This document shows, piece after piece, positions 57,568 through 64,000 of a stretch of DNA of 64,000 bases. The DNA lies in contig NZ_CP049864.1 in the NCBI RefSeq assembly GCF_011300685.1, forward strand, positions 1,976,885-2,040,884, in the 5' to 3' direction. Source of the stretch: Lysobacter sp. HDW10. Its GTDB lineage: Bacteria; Pseudomonadota; Gammaproteobacteria; Xanthomonadales; Xanthomonadaceae. The position numbers were made by a program, and so were the translations under genes. The notes under the pieces are model-generated. The model worked only from the letters and a program-made list of their open reading frames with translations. It did not search any database and was not told where the DNA came from. Position 1 is the first letter of the stretch; each line of letters starts with the position of its first letter.

Positions 57568-57924
57568 ATGTCCACCGAACGCAGTTTCGTTGACTATGTG
57601 TTCGAACAAGCCGCGCTTGGTGATGCGCTGACCTGCAAACCGATGTTTGGCGAGTACGGTGTGTATTTGGAAGGCAAGATCATCGCCTTCATTTGCGACA
57701 ACAGTCTGTTTATAAAAGCGGCAGACGGCACGCAGCATTTGACGCGACATCTGCCCATGCGACCGCCCTACCCTGGCGCAAAAGACTATCCGGTGGCCGA
57801 TGAGTTGCTCGATGACACCGATGCCTTGCGCACGCTGTTGATCGAGACCGAAAAGGCACTGCCGGCCCCGAAAATCAAAAAGCCCAAACCTGAGCGCAGT
57901 CGCGCACGCAAGCCGAAGAGCTGA
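57568..57924 (+). CDS. TfoX N-terminal domain protein
   Basis: A 118-residue protein with the TfoX/Sxy N-terminal fold: FVDYVFEQAALGDALTCKPMFGEYGVYLEGKII (as CKPMFGEYGVYLEGK) and LFIKAADG. The C-terminal TfoX helix-hairpin domain is absent, replaced by a Lys/Arg/Pro-rich tail. Full TfoX regulates competence; the stand-alone N-domain has no settled role. It is coupled to phaR by a single-base gap. Confidence 0.8.
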   Translation: MSTERSFVDYVFEQAALGDALTCKPMFGEYGVYLEGKIIAFICDNSLFIKAADGTQHLTRHLPMRPPYPGAKDYPVADELLDDTDALRTLLIETEKALPAPKIKKPKPERSRARKPKS

Positions 57925-58027
57925 ACCTAAACCTTGCGTCGTTCAGCCATTCACATTCCGCTCTAAGTCGACGCGCCACACTGTTTTCCAGCAAGCGGCA
58001 CCCGATGTGTCGTGGGAGTTTCCAAAC

Positions 58028-58396
58028 ATGACGATTCGTTTCTTGACGCGCTTGGCCGCAGTTGCACTGACTGTGCCCGCACTCGCTTCAGCTGCCGGTC
58101 TCGATGCCGGCAAGCAGGCCTCGCAATGCTTTGCCATGTACAAAATTGCCGAGCAAGTGCCCGCCAATGCATCGCACCGCAACGATCTGAAAAAGCTGCA
58201 AGGCTTGATGTCTTGGTCAATGCAGAAGAGCGCAGTGACGCAGAAGCAATTCACTGAATGGTCGGGCGAAATGATGGACAAGATGGGCTCGCCGAAAAAG
58301 CCCAACAAGACCTTTATGAACGCAAAGATTCAAAGCTGCAATGGCTTCGCCAAAGCGCAATATGCAGAATTGGCGAAAGAAAAAGGCGCGAAGTAA
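58028..58396 (+). CDS. Small secreted protein of unknown function
   Basis: I do not recognise a family. ATG at 58028 starts a clear Sec signal peptide ending ALASAAGL; GGGAG lies upstream. The 122-residue product yields a mature protein of about 100 residues with two cysteines (ASQCFAMYKI and KIQSCNGFAK), which could form a disulfide, and is otherwise helical and hydrophilic. Ends 30 bases from the convergent glutamate-synthase-like gene. Confidence 0.7.
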   Translation: MTIRFLTRLAAVALTVPALASAAGLDAGKQASQCFAMYKIAEQVPANASHRNDLKKLQGLMSWSMQKSAVTQKQFTEWSGEMMDKMGSPKKPNKTFMNAKIQSCNGFAKAQYAELAKEKGAK

Positions 58397-58426
58397 TCGC
58401 GCCTTAGTGCACCGAGTTTCGACCCT

Positions 58427-60061
58427 CTAATTTGCGCGAGACGCCCAGAGCTCTGACACCTTTGTCGGCGGGGCAAATGTATCCGCGCGCGCTTCACGCC
58501 AAAAGTGTTGGAACACGGCGTGATCCGGCAAGGTATCGCCCAATAGCGCACCTGCATGCACGGCGGGATACAAGCTGGCCAAGGAACGAATTTCGGTCGG
58601 CGTGACGCGACGCAAGATATGTTCCGGCCCCAATTGACTGGGATGCTGCAAGCCTGCGGCACACAACATGTCGCGCAATGCCTTCAAGGTGTTTTCGTGG
58701 AAGTTTGCAACGCGCTGTGCTTTGTCTTCCACATCAAGGCGCGTCCAACGATGCGGATTCTGTGTGGCAATCCCCGTCGGACACAAATCGTTGTGGCAAC
58801 TCAGCGATTGAATGCAGCCGAGCGAGAACATGAAGGCACGACCTGCATTACACCAATCCGCCCCCAAGGCCATGGTGCGCGCAATCTCAAATGCACCGGT
58901 AATACGCCCCGCTGCGCCGAGATGGATCTTGTCGCGAAGCCCTGCGCCGACCAGCGTGTGTTGGACGAGCATCAAGCCTTCGCGCATCGGCAGGCCGACA
59001 TGGTTGATGAACTCAGACGGCGCCGCCCCTGTGCCGCCTTCCGCACCATCCACCACGATGTAATCCGGCAACAGCCCGGTTTCCAGCATCGCTTTGACAA
59101 TGCCAAACCACTCCCAGGGATGGCCGATCGCAAGCTTGAACCCTGCCGGCTTACCGCCGGACATCGTGCGCATATCGTCGATCAATTGCAGCAATTCGAT
59201 CGGTGTCGAGAACGCGGAATGTCGCGCTGGCGAAACACAGTCCTGCCCCATCGGCACGCCGCGCGTGATTGAAATTTCTTCCGTGACTTTGGCCGCAGGC
59301 AAGACGCCACCATGACCCGGCTTCGCGCCTTGGGACAACTTCAACTCAACCATTTTGACTTGCGGGTCTTGCGCGTTTTTCGCAAACAGTTCCCGATTGA
59401 AAGTGCCATCTTCGTTTCTGCATCCGAAGTAGCCGGAACCCACTTCCCACACCAAGTCGCCGCCAAATTCGCGGTGATAGGGAGAAATCGATCCTTCGCC
59501 CGTGTCGTGACTGAAATGACCCATCTTGGCGCCCTTGTTGAGCGCACGAATCGCATTGGCCGAAAGCGCGCCGAAGCTCATCGCCGAAATGCTGAAGACG
59601 CTGGCCGAATAAGGTTGCGTGACCTTCTCGCCGCCAATGCGAATGCGATAGTCGTGCTCGTGATGGGGTGTGGGCGCCATCGAATGGTTGATCCATTCGT
59701 ACTTGTCGCCGTACATGTCGAGCTCGCTACCAAACGGCACGACGTCTGAGACGCCTTTCGCACGCTGGTATACCAGTGCGCGCTGATCACGCGAATACGG
59801 CACTTCTTCAATATCGCGCTGGATGAAGTACTGCCGAATTTCCGGGCCAATGGACTCGAGGCCGTAGCGAAAGTGCGCCAACACCGGATAGAGCCGGCGC
59901 AAGGTGGTCTTTTTCTGCAGCAGATCCCAAGTCCCCAAGGCGGACAGCGCAGCGAAGATGCACACCAGAATCCACCAGCCGTTTGAATGCAGCATCAGGC
60001 CCGCAAGCGTTGAAAGCACCAACCCTGCGAGGGAGATGAAGTAGGCCGAGTATCGGAGCAT
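58427..60061 (-). CDS. FMN-binding glutamate synthase-family membrane protein
   Basis: A stand-alone glutamate-synthase-like oxidoreductase, 544 residues from the ATG at 60061; a longer frame to 60172 is unsupported. The N-terminus has two hydrophobic helices (FISLAGLVLSTLAGLML and WWILVCIFAALSALG). The rest is the alpha/beta-barrel FMN domain, with SFGALSANAIRALN, GAEGGTGAAPSEF and the 3Fe-4S motif GCIQSLSCHNDLCPTG (Cx5Cx4C). No glutaminase domain or GltD partner is present. The reaction is unknown; the protein is probably membrane-attached. Divergent from copA. Confidence 0.87.
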   Translation of the reverse strand: MLRYSAYFISLAGLVLSTLAGLMLHSNGWWILVCIFAALSALGTWDLLQKKTTLRRLYPVLAHFRYGLESIGPEIRQYFIQRDIEEVPYSRDQRALVYQRAKGVSDVVPFGSELDMYGDKYEWINHSMAPTPHHEHDYRIRIGGEKVTQPYSASVFSISAMSFGALSANAIRALNKGAKMGHFSHDTGEGSISPYHREFGGDLVWEVGSGYFGCRNEDGTFNRELFAKNAQDPQVKMVELKLSQGAKPGHGGVLPAAKVTEEISITRGVPMGQDCVSPARHSAFSTPIELLQLIDDMRTMSGGKPAGFKLAIGHPWEWFGIVKAMLETGLLPDYIVVDGAEGGTGAAPSEFINHVGLPMREGLMLVQHTLVGAGLRDKIHLGAAGRITGAFEIARTMALGADWCNAGRAFMFSLGCIQSLSCHNDLCPTGIATQNPHRWTRLDVEDKAQRVANFHENTLKALRDMLCAAGLQHPSQLGPEHILRRVTPTEIRSLASLYPAVHAGALLGDTLPDHAVFQHFWREARADTFAPPTKVSELWASRAN

Positions 60062-60151
60062 AGTCACGCGGAATTGAGAGGACACCTCAGTTTCGCAGCT
60101 TTGGGGAAAGACATCATCAAGGCACCGGCCGAACGCACCCGTTTCACGCGC

Positions 60152-60172
60152 TTGACATTCCAATGATGTCAA
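60152..60172 (+). promoter_or_regulatory. Candidate CueR (MerR-type) operator/promoter of copA-cueR
   Basis: A perfect inverted repeat TTGACAT-N7-ATGTCAA, whose first arm also supplies a -35 TTGACA. About 19 bases further a weak -10 (CATCCT) appears, the long spacing being typical of MerR-family promoters. It lies 35 bases before the copA start. Confidence 0.75.
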
Positions 60173-60206
60173 CCTTCATCCTGTCAGGCACCTGATAAAG
60201 AAACGG

Positions 60207-62486
60207 ATGCAGATCACCATGAAATCCACAGACGCGCCCATTGAAGTCGCCATTGAAGGCATGACCTGCGCTTCCTGCGCCGCACGGGTAGAGAAGGCCC
60301 TGAACACCCTCCCAGACGTGTCCACGGCTGCCGTCAATCTGGCCACCGAACGCGCCACCGTGCACGGCACTGCCAGTTTCGAGGCCCTTCGCCAAGCCAT
60401 CGAAAAGGCGGGCTACAGCGCTCACCCTGTCGCGTCCACGGCACAGGAGACCGCGGCTGCAAAAGAAAAGAAGGTCGCGGAAGGTATCCGTATCCGTCGA
60501 GACCTTGTGTTGGCCGCCGCGCTAACGCTGCCTGTCTTCGTCCTGGAAATGGGTGCGCACATCATTCCGTCCATGCATGCATGGATCTCAAACACGATCG
60601 GCATGCAGAACAGCTGGTATCTGCAATTTGTACTCACCTTGCTTGTCCTTGCCGTGCCAGGCAGGCGTTTCTTCAGCACAGGCATCCCCGCCCTCGTACG
60701 TCGTGCGCCCGATATGAACGCCTTGGTCGCGGTCGGCACCTCTGCAGCGTTTGGCTACTCCACCGTGGCCACCTTTGCACCTTCCGTGTTACCGGCAGGC
60801 ACTGCCAATGTGTATTTCGAAGCTGCAGCGATGATTATCGTGCTCGTCCTGCTCGGGCGATATCTCGAATCACGTGCGAAAGGTCGTACTTCGGAAGCGA
60901 TCCAACGTTTGGTAGGTCTGCAACCGAACACCGCGCGCGTGCATCGAAATGGAAAAATCGAATCTGTGCCGATTGAACAGGTGAAGGTTAACGATGTGCT
61001 TGAAATACAGCCGGGCGCGCGTGTTGCCGTGGATGGTGAAGTGCTGGATGGCGAAAGCTATGTAGACGAATCAATGATCACAGGCGAACCCGTGCCGACA
61101 CTGAAACGCAAAGGCCAGCGTCTTATTGCCGGCACCATGAATCAAAAAGGCAGTTTGACCCTACGTGCCACTGCGGTTGGCAGTGAAACCTTACTCGCGC
61201 AAATCATCCGCATGGTTGAGCAAGCGCAAGGCGCGAAGCTTCCGATTCAAAGTTGGGTTGACAAGATCACACTGTGGTTTGTGCCTGCCGTGATGGCCGC
61301 GGCCACACTGACATTTTTGATCTGGCTCGTCTTCGGACCCACACCTGCCCTCGCCTTCGCTCTCGTCAATGCGGTTGCGGTGCTGATCATTGCCTGCCCC
61401 TGCGCCATGGGGCTCGCGACACCGACGTCGATCATGGTCGGGACCGGACGGGGTGCCGAGCTTGGCATTCTGTTTCGCAAGGGCGAAGCGCTGCAGACGC
61501 TGAAAGATGTGCAGGTGGTCGCCTTCGACAAAACCGGCACCCTCACTGAGGGCAAGCCCGTGTTGGCAGATCTGGAAGTGATGTCAGGCTACGACGCCAA
61601 CGATGTACTGGCGAAGGTTGCGGCCGTCGAATCGCGCTCTGAACACCCGATTGCGGGTGCCATTGTCGCTGCGGCAGAAGCACGCGCATTGGCCTTGGGT
61701 TCGGTCACGCAATTCGAATCGGTCACCGGATTCGGCGTACGCGCCGATGTGGACGGCACACGCATCGAAGTCGGCGCGGATCGATTCATGCGTCAATTGA
61801 AGTTGGACATCAGTGCGTTCGCCGCGACTGCTGCGCGGATGGCTGAAGAAGCAAAATCACCGATCTATGTGGCGATCGATGGCGCACTCGTGGCTGTCCT
61901 TGCCGTTGCCGATCAAGTGAAGCCCGGCACACGCAGCGCGATTGCGTCGTTGCATGCGCAAGGCCTCAAGGTTGCGATGATCAGCGGCGACCATCAACGT
62001 ACTGCGGAGGCAATTGCCAAGCAGTTAGGCATCGATGAAGTCATTGCCGAAGTACTGCCGGACGGCAAAGTCAGTGCCGTTCGCCGCTTGCGCAAGGCAC
62101 ACGGCGTTGTGGCATTTATCGGTGATGGCATCAACGATGCGCCAGCACTCGCTGAAGCGGATATCGGCATCGCTGTCGGCAGCGGCACCGACATCGCCAT
62201 GGAATCTGCAGACGTTGTCTTGATGTCTGGCAACTTGCACACGGTGCCTACTGCCATTGCCCTATCGAAGGCCACGTTGAAAAACATTCGTCAGAACTTG
62301 TTCTGGGCATTTGGATACAACGTTGCGTTGATTCCGATTGCGGCCGGCGTCTTGTACCCGTTCAACGGTGTCTTGCTGTCGCCGGTCTTTGCCGCGGGCG
62401 CCATGGCGCTGTCGAGTGTCTTCGTGTTGGGCAACGCTTTGCGCCTTCGTCGATTCCAACCCGAAGTGATGCAGGTGATTGAATGA
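60207..62486 (+). CDS. copA: Copper-exporting P1B-type ATPase
   Basis: Exports Cu+ from the cytoplasm. The 759-residue protein has one N-terminal HMA domain ([13 protein letters not shown] near 20-32), eight predicted membrane helices, the CPC metal motif [18 protein letters not shown] in the actuator domain, [11 protein letters not shown] (phosphorylated Asp) and [12 protein letters not shown] at 60207 (an alternative is at 60219). It overlaps cueR by four bases. Confidence 0.96.
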   Translation: MQITMKSTDAPIEVAIEGMTCASCAARVEKALNTLPDVSTAAVNLATERATVHGTASFEALRQAIEKAGYSAHPVASTAQETAAAKEKKVAEGIRIRRDLVLAAALTLPVFVLEMGAHIIPSMHAWISNTIGMQNSWYLQFVLTLLVLAVPGRRFFSTGIPALVRRAPDMNALVAVGTSAAFGYSTVATFAPSVLPAGTANVYFEAAAMIIVLVLLGRYLESRAKGRTSEAIQRLVGLQPNTARVHRNGKIESVPIEQVKVNDVLEIQPGARVAVDGEVLDGESYVDESMITGEPVPTLKRKGQRLIAGTMNQKGSLTLRATAVGSETLLAQIIRMVEQAQGAKLPIQSWVDKITLWFVPAVMAAATLTFLIWLVFGPTPALAFALVNAVAVLIIACPCAMGLATPTSIMVGTGRGAELGILFRKGEALQTLKDVQVVAFDKTGTLTEGKPVLADLEVMSGYDANDVLAKVAAVESRSEHPIAGAIVAAAEARALALGSVTQFESVTGFGVRADVDGTRIEVGADRFMRQLKLDISAFAATAARMAEEAKSPIYVAIDGALVAVLAVADQVKPGTRSAIASLHAQGLKVAMISGDHQRTAEAIAKQLGIDEVIAEVLPDGKVSAVRRLRKAHGVVAFIGDGINDAPALAEADIGIAVGSGTDIAMESADVVLMSGNLHTVPTAIALSKATLKNIRQNLFWAFGYNVALIPIAAGVLYPFNGVLLSPVFAAGAMALSSVFVLGNALRLRRFQPEVMQVIE

Positions 62487-62875
62487 ACATTGGTGAAGCA
62501 TCCAAAGCCACCGGCGTGTCAGCCAAGATGATTCGTTACTACGAGCAGATCGGTTTGATTCCGAAGGCAGACCGCACATTTTCGGGCTATCGCGCTTACG
62601 GGCCGTCCGACATTCACAGACTTCACTTCATTCGACGCGCACGCGATCTCGGATTCTCCGTCGCCGAGATCACGACATTGCTCGAACTGTGGCATGACAC
62701 CGATAGGCAAAGCGCAGACGTCAAACGTTTAGCGCAAGCGCACATTGAAGATTTGGAAAGTCGGATGCAACAGATGCAGCAAATGACGGATACATTGCGC
62801 AACCTGGTCAAGTGTTGCGCCGGTGATAGTCGCCCGGACTGCCCCATCTTGGAGGGGCTTCAACACAGCCAGTGA
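62483..62875 (+). CDS. cueR: Copper-responsive MerR-family regulator CueR
   Basis: A Cu+ sensor activating copA. The 130-residue protein has the N-terminal winged helix-turn-helix [20 protein letters not shown] and [13 protein letters not shown], a dimerisation helix, and the C-terminal metal loop [15 protein letters not shown] with the two cysteines expected of CueR (Cys near 112 and 120 spacing). The ATG overlaps the copA stop. Confidence 0.93.
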   Translation: MNIGEASKATGVSAKMIRYYEQIGLIPKADRTFSGYRAYGPSDIHRLHFIRRARDLGFSVAEITTLLELWHDTDRQSADVKRLAQAHIEDLESRMQQMQQMTDTLRNLVKCCAGDSRPDCPILEGLQHSQ

Positions 62876-62883
62876 ATCAGTGG

Positions 62884-62970
62884 TGGTGCTCGGAGTGGGA
62901 ATCGAACCCACATTCCCTTGCGGGAGACGGATTTTAAGTCCGTTGCGTCTACCAATTTCGCCATCCGAGC
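62884..62970 (-). tRNA. leuZ: tRNA-Leu (anticodon TAA)
   Basis: Reverse-complement cloverleaf of 87 bases with encoded CCA and a long variable arm. Acceptor GCTCGGA pairs with TCCGAGC. The anticodon loop CTTAAAA gives TAA (decodes TTA). The order pgsA-Gly-Cys-Leu matches E. coli. Confidence 0.95.
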
Positions 62971-63014
62971 CCGCGTTGATTTTCTCACACTGAACGGCTT
63001 GACTCACAGCCATT

Positions 63015-63035
63015 AAAAAACCCGGCTAAGCCGGG
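63015..63035 (-). terminator. Terminator between tRNA-Cys and tRNA-Leu
   Basis: On the minus strand, CCCGGC and GCCGGG form a GC-rich stem with a TTA loop, followed by six Ts. It could end a transcript from tRNA-Leu before tRNA-Cys. Confidence 0.85.
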
Positions 63036-63055
63036 CTTTGAAATCCATCTTGCGA

Positions 63056-63129
63056 TGGAGGCCGAGGTCGGAATCGAACCGGCGTACACGGATTTGCAAT
63101 CCGCTGCATAACCACTCTGCCACCCGGCC
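63056..63129 (-). tRNA. cysT: tRNA-Cys (anticodon GCA)
   Basis: Reverse-complement cloverleaf of 74 bases with encoded CCA and U at the discriminator position 73, as required for tRNA-Cys. The anticodon loop reads TTGCAAA, giving GCA. Confidence 0.95.
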
Positions 63130-63138
63130 GGTGACTGG

Positions 63139-63168
63139 AAAAAGAAACCCCGGCAGTGCCGGGGTTTC
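63139..63168 (-). terminator. Terminator between tRNA-Gly and tRNA-Cys
   Basis: GAAACCCCGGC and GCCGGGGTTTC form a perfect 11-bp stem with a three-base loop; the minus-strand read ends with Ts. Confidence 0.85.
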
Positions 63169-63173
63169 GAATT

Positions 63174-63249
<76 letters not shown>

Positions 63250-63285
63250 ATTGAGTGGGCTATTTTAGCCACTGAAACGAACTTG

Positions 63286-63861
63286 TCAACTATTTGGATT
63301 GCCTTCGCCGCGCGTAAGCGTCGGCCATGCCGCCGCGAGATAGGCCAATCCTGACCACAAGGTCAACAAAGCCGCAATCGCAAGTAAATAGTCCGAAATT
63401 CTGAAGACAGGAATACCGAGGAAATTGTCTTCATACAGCAGGCCAGTTAAGGCCACCATTTGCGCAACGGTTTTGAATTTCCCGATGGCTGCGACTTTGA
63501 CTTTCCCGCGCTCACCCACTTCGGCCATCCATTCGCGCAACGCAGACACGGCAATCTCGCGGCCAATAATGACGGCCGCCCACATCGCCATCCAGATGGT
63601 GGGATGCTTTTGCACAATGATCAGCAAGACCACGGCCACCATGAGTTTGTCGGCGACCGGATCAAGAAATGCACCAAACGCCGAATACTGGTGGTAGCGA
63701 CGTGCGATCCATCCATCTAACCAGTCGGTGATCGACGCCAAGGCAAAGAGCGCGGCGGCGGCGATGTTGGCCCACTTATACGGAAGATAGAAACACACCA
63801 CCAAGACCGGGATCATGACGATACGCGCAATCGTCAACATGGTGGGAATTGTGATTCTCAT
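63286..63861 (-). CDS. pgsA: CDP-diacylglycerol-glycerol-3-phosphate 3-phosphatidyltransferase
   Basis: Makes phosphatidylglycerol phosphate at the inner membrane. The 191-residue protein has about five hydrophobic helices. The CDP-alcohol phosphotransferase motif DGx2ARx8Gx3Dx3D is seen as TDWLDGWIARRYHQYSAFGA followed by FLDPVADKL. ATG overlaps the uvrC stop by four bases. Upstream of the tRNA cluster on the same strand. Confidence 0.95.
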   Translation of the reverse strand: MRITIPTMLTIARIVMIPVLVVCFYLPYKWANIAAAALFALASITDWLDGWIARRYHQYSAFGAFLDPVADKLMVAVVLLIIVQKHPTIWMAMWAAVIIGREIAVSALREWMAEVGERGKVKVAAIGKFKTVAQMVALTGLLYEDNFLGIPVFRISDYLLAIAALLTLWSGLAYLAAAWPTLTRGEGNPNS

Positions 63862-64000
63862 CCTTGCGTTCCGTCTGGGTCCATGGCCTCAATGCCATGG
63901 AGACCAGCATAAATCCTTTCGGCCAAGGCTTCACTGATTCCTTCCACCTTTGCGATGTCGAGCACGGATGCGGACTTCAATCCGCCCAATCCGCCGAAAT
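63858..64000 (-). CDS. uvrC: UvrABC excinuclease subunit C, C-terminal fragment (runs off the window)
   Basis: Only the last ~46 residues are visible. They read FGGLGGLKSASVLDIAKVEG then ISEALAERIYAGLHG, the helix-hairpin-helix tail of UvrC, and end with a TGA overlapping the pgsA ATG. The bulk of the gene continues beyond base 64000. Confidence 0.85.
   Translation of the reverse strand, partial: FGGLGGLKSASVLDIAKVEGISEALAERIYAGLHGIEAMDPDGTQG

Overview
The window reads as an ordinary chromosomal segment of a gammaproteobacterium in the Xanthomonadaceae/Lysobacteraceae. The reasons are a compact hisGDCBHAFI operon with bifunctional HisB and HisIE led by a TrpR-superfamily regulator, a complete liu-type leucine degradation set, a FimX-type pilus regulator, a K34-type EF-P with EpmB plus an EfpL paralogue, and the uvrC-pgsA-tRNA(Gly)-tRNA(Cys)-tRNA(Leu) order also found in E. 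coli. The DNA is moderately GC-rich by eye (not computed). I see no insertion sequence, prophage, integrase, CRISPR array or polyketide/non-ribosomal peptide cluster. The genus is not determined.

Layout. 0.2-19.5 kb: leucine/branched-chain catabolism (ldh, liuA, a thiolase, liuB, then liuC-liuD-liuE). It is broken up by a lipidated subtilisin-like autotransporter, two alanine-rich lipoproteins, an HscC-type Hsp70 with a J-domain partner, a bactofilin with a zinc-ribbon protein, and a Fur-box-led feoAB operon. 19.5-25.8 kb: a PAS-GGDEF-EAL protein, an SDR dehydrogenase, the EF-P paralogue EfpL, a Nudix protein and an amino-acid permease. 25.9-31.2 kb: methionine salvage mtnB-mtnD-mtnC, converging on a secreted calcineurin-like phosphoesterase and a histidine-ammonia-lyase-like enzyme coupled to hisS. 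32.7-40.3 kb: tRNA-Pro and the nine-gene histidine operon with overlapping genes and a palindromic candidate operator.

40.4-51.4 kb: cysS-sufE-MFS, a DksA-like protein with a histone-H1-like tail, yidD-pyrC-M23 peptidase, then on the minus strand folE2, a synthase-like protein, a Gph/MupP-like phosphatase, ubiG and mtaD. 51.5-57.9 kb: efp divergent from epmB, fimX, gluQ, phaB, phaR and a TfoX-N protein. 58-64 kb: a small secreted protein, an FMN glutamate-synthase-like protein, copA-cueR with a perfect MerR-type operator, three tRNA genes each separated by a hairpin, pgsA, and the 3' end of uvrC running off the window.

Links between genes. LiuA-E carry isovaleryl-CoA to acetyl-CoA and acetoacetate, with ldh supplying deaminated leucine and the thiolase disposing of acetoacetyl-CoA. 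The same thiolase chemistry and PhaB would feed polyhydroxybutyrate, whose regulator PhaR is present but whose synthase is not in the window. MtaD and MtnBCD belong to 5'-methylthioadenosine recycling. EpmB acts on the neighbouring EF-P. CopA and CueR form a self-contained copper efflux unit.

No clearly new multi-gene system is evident. The most unusual items are the pair of alanine-zipper-like lipoproteins ending in Lys-Lys, the HAL-like lyase with an insertion beside histidine genes, the cysteine-poor DksA/H1-like fusion, and the divergent HPD-less J protein paired with HscC.
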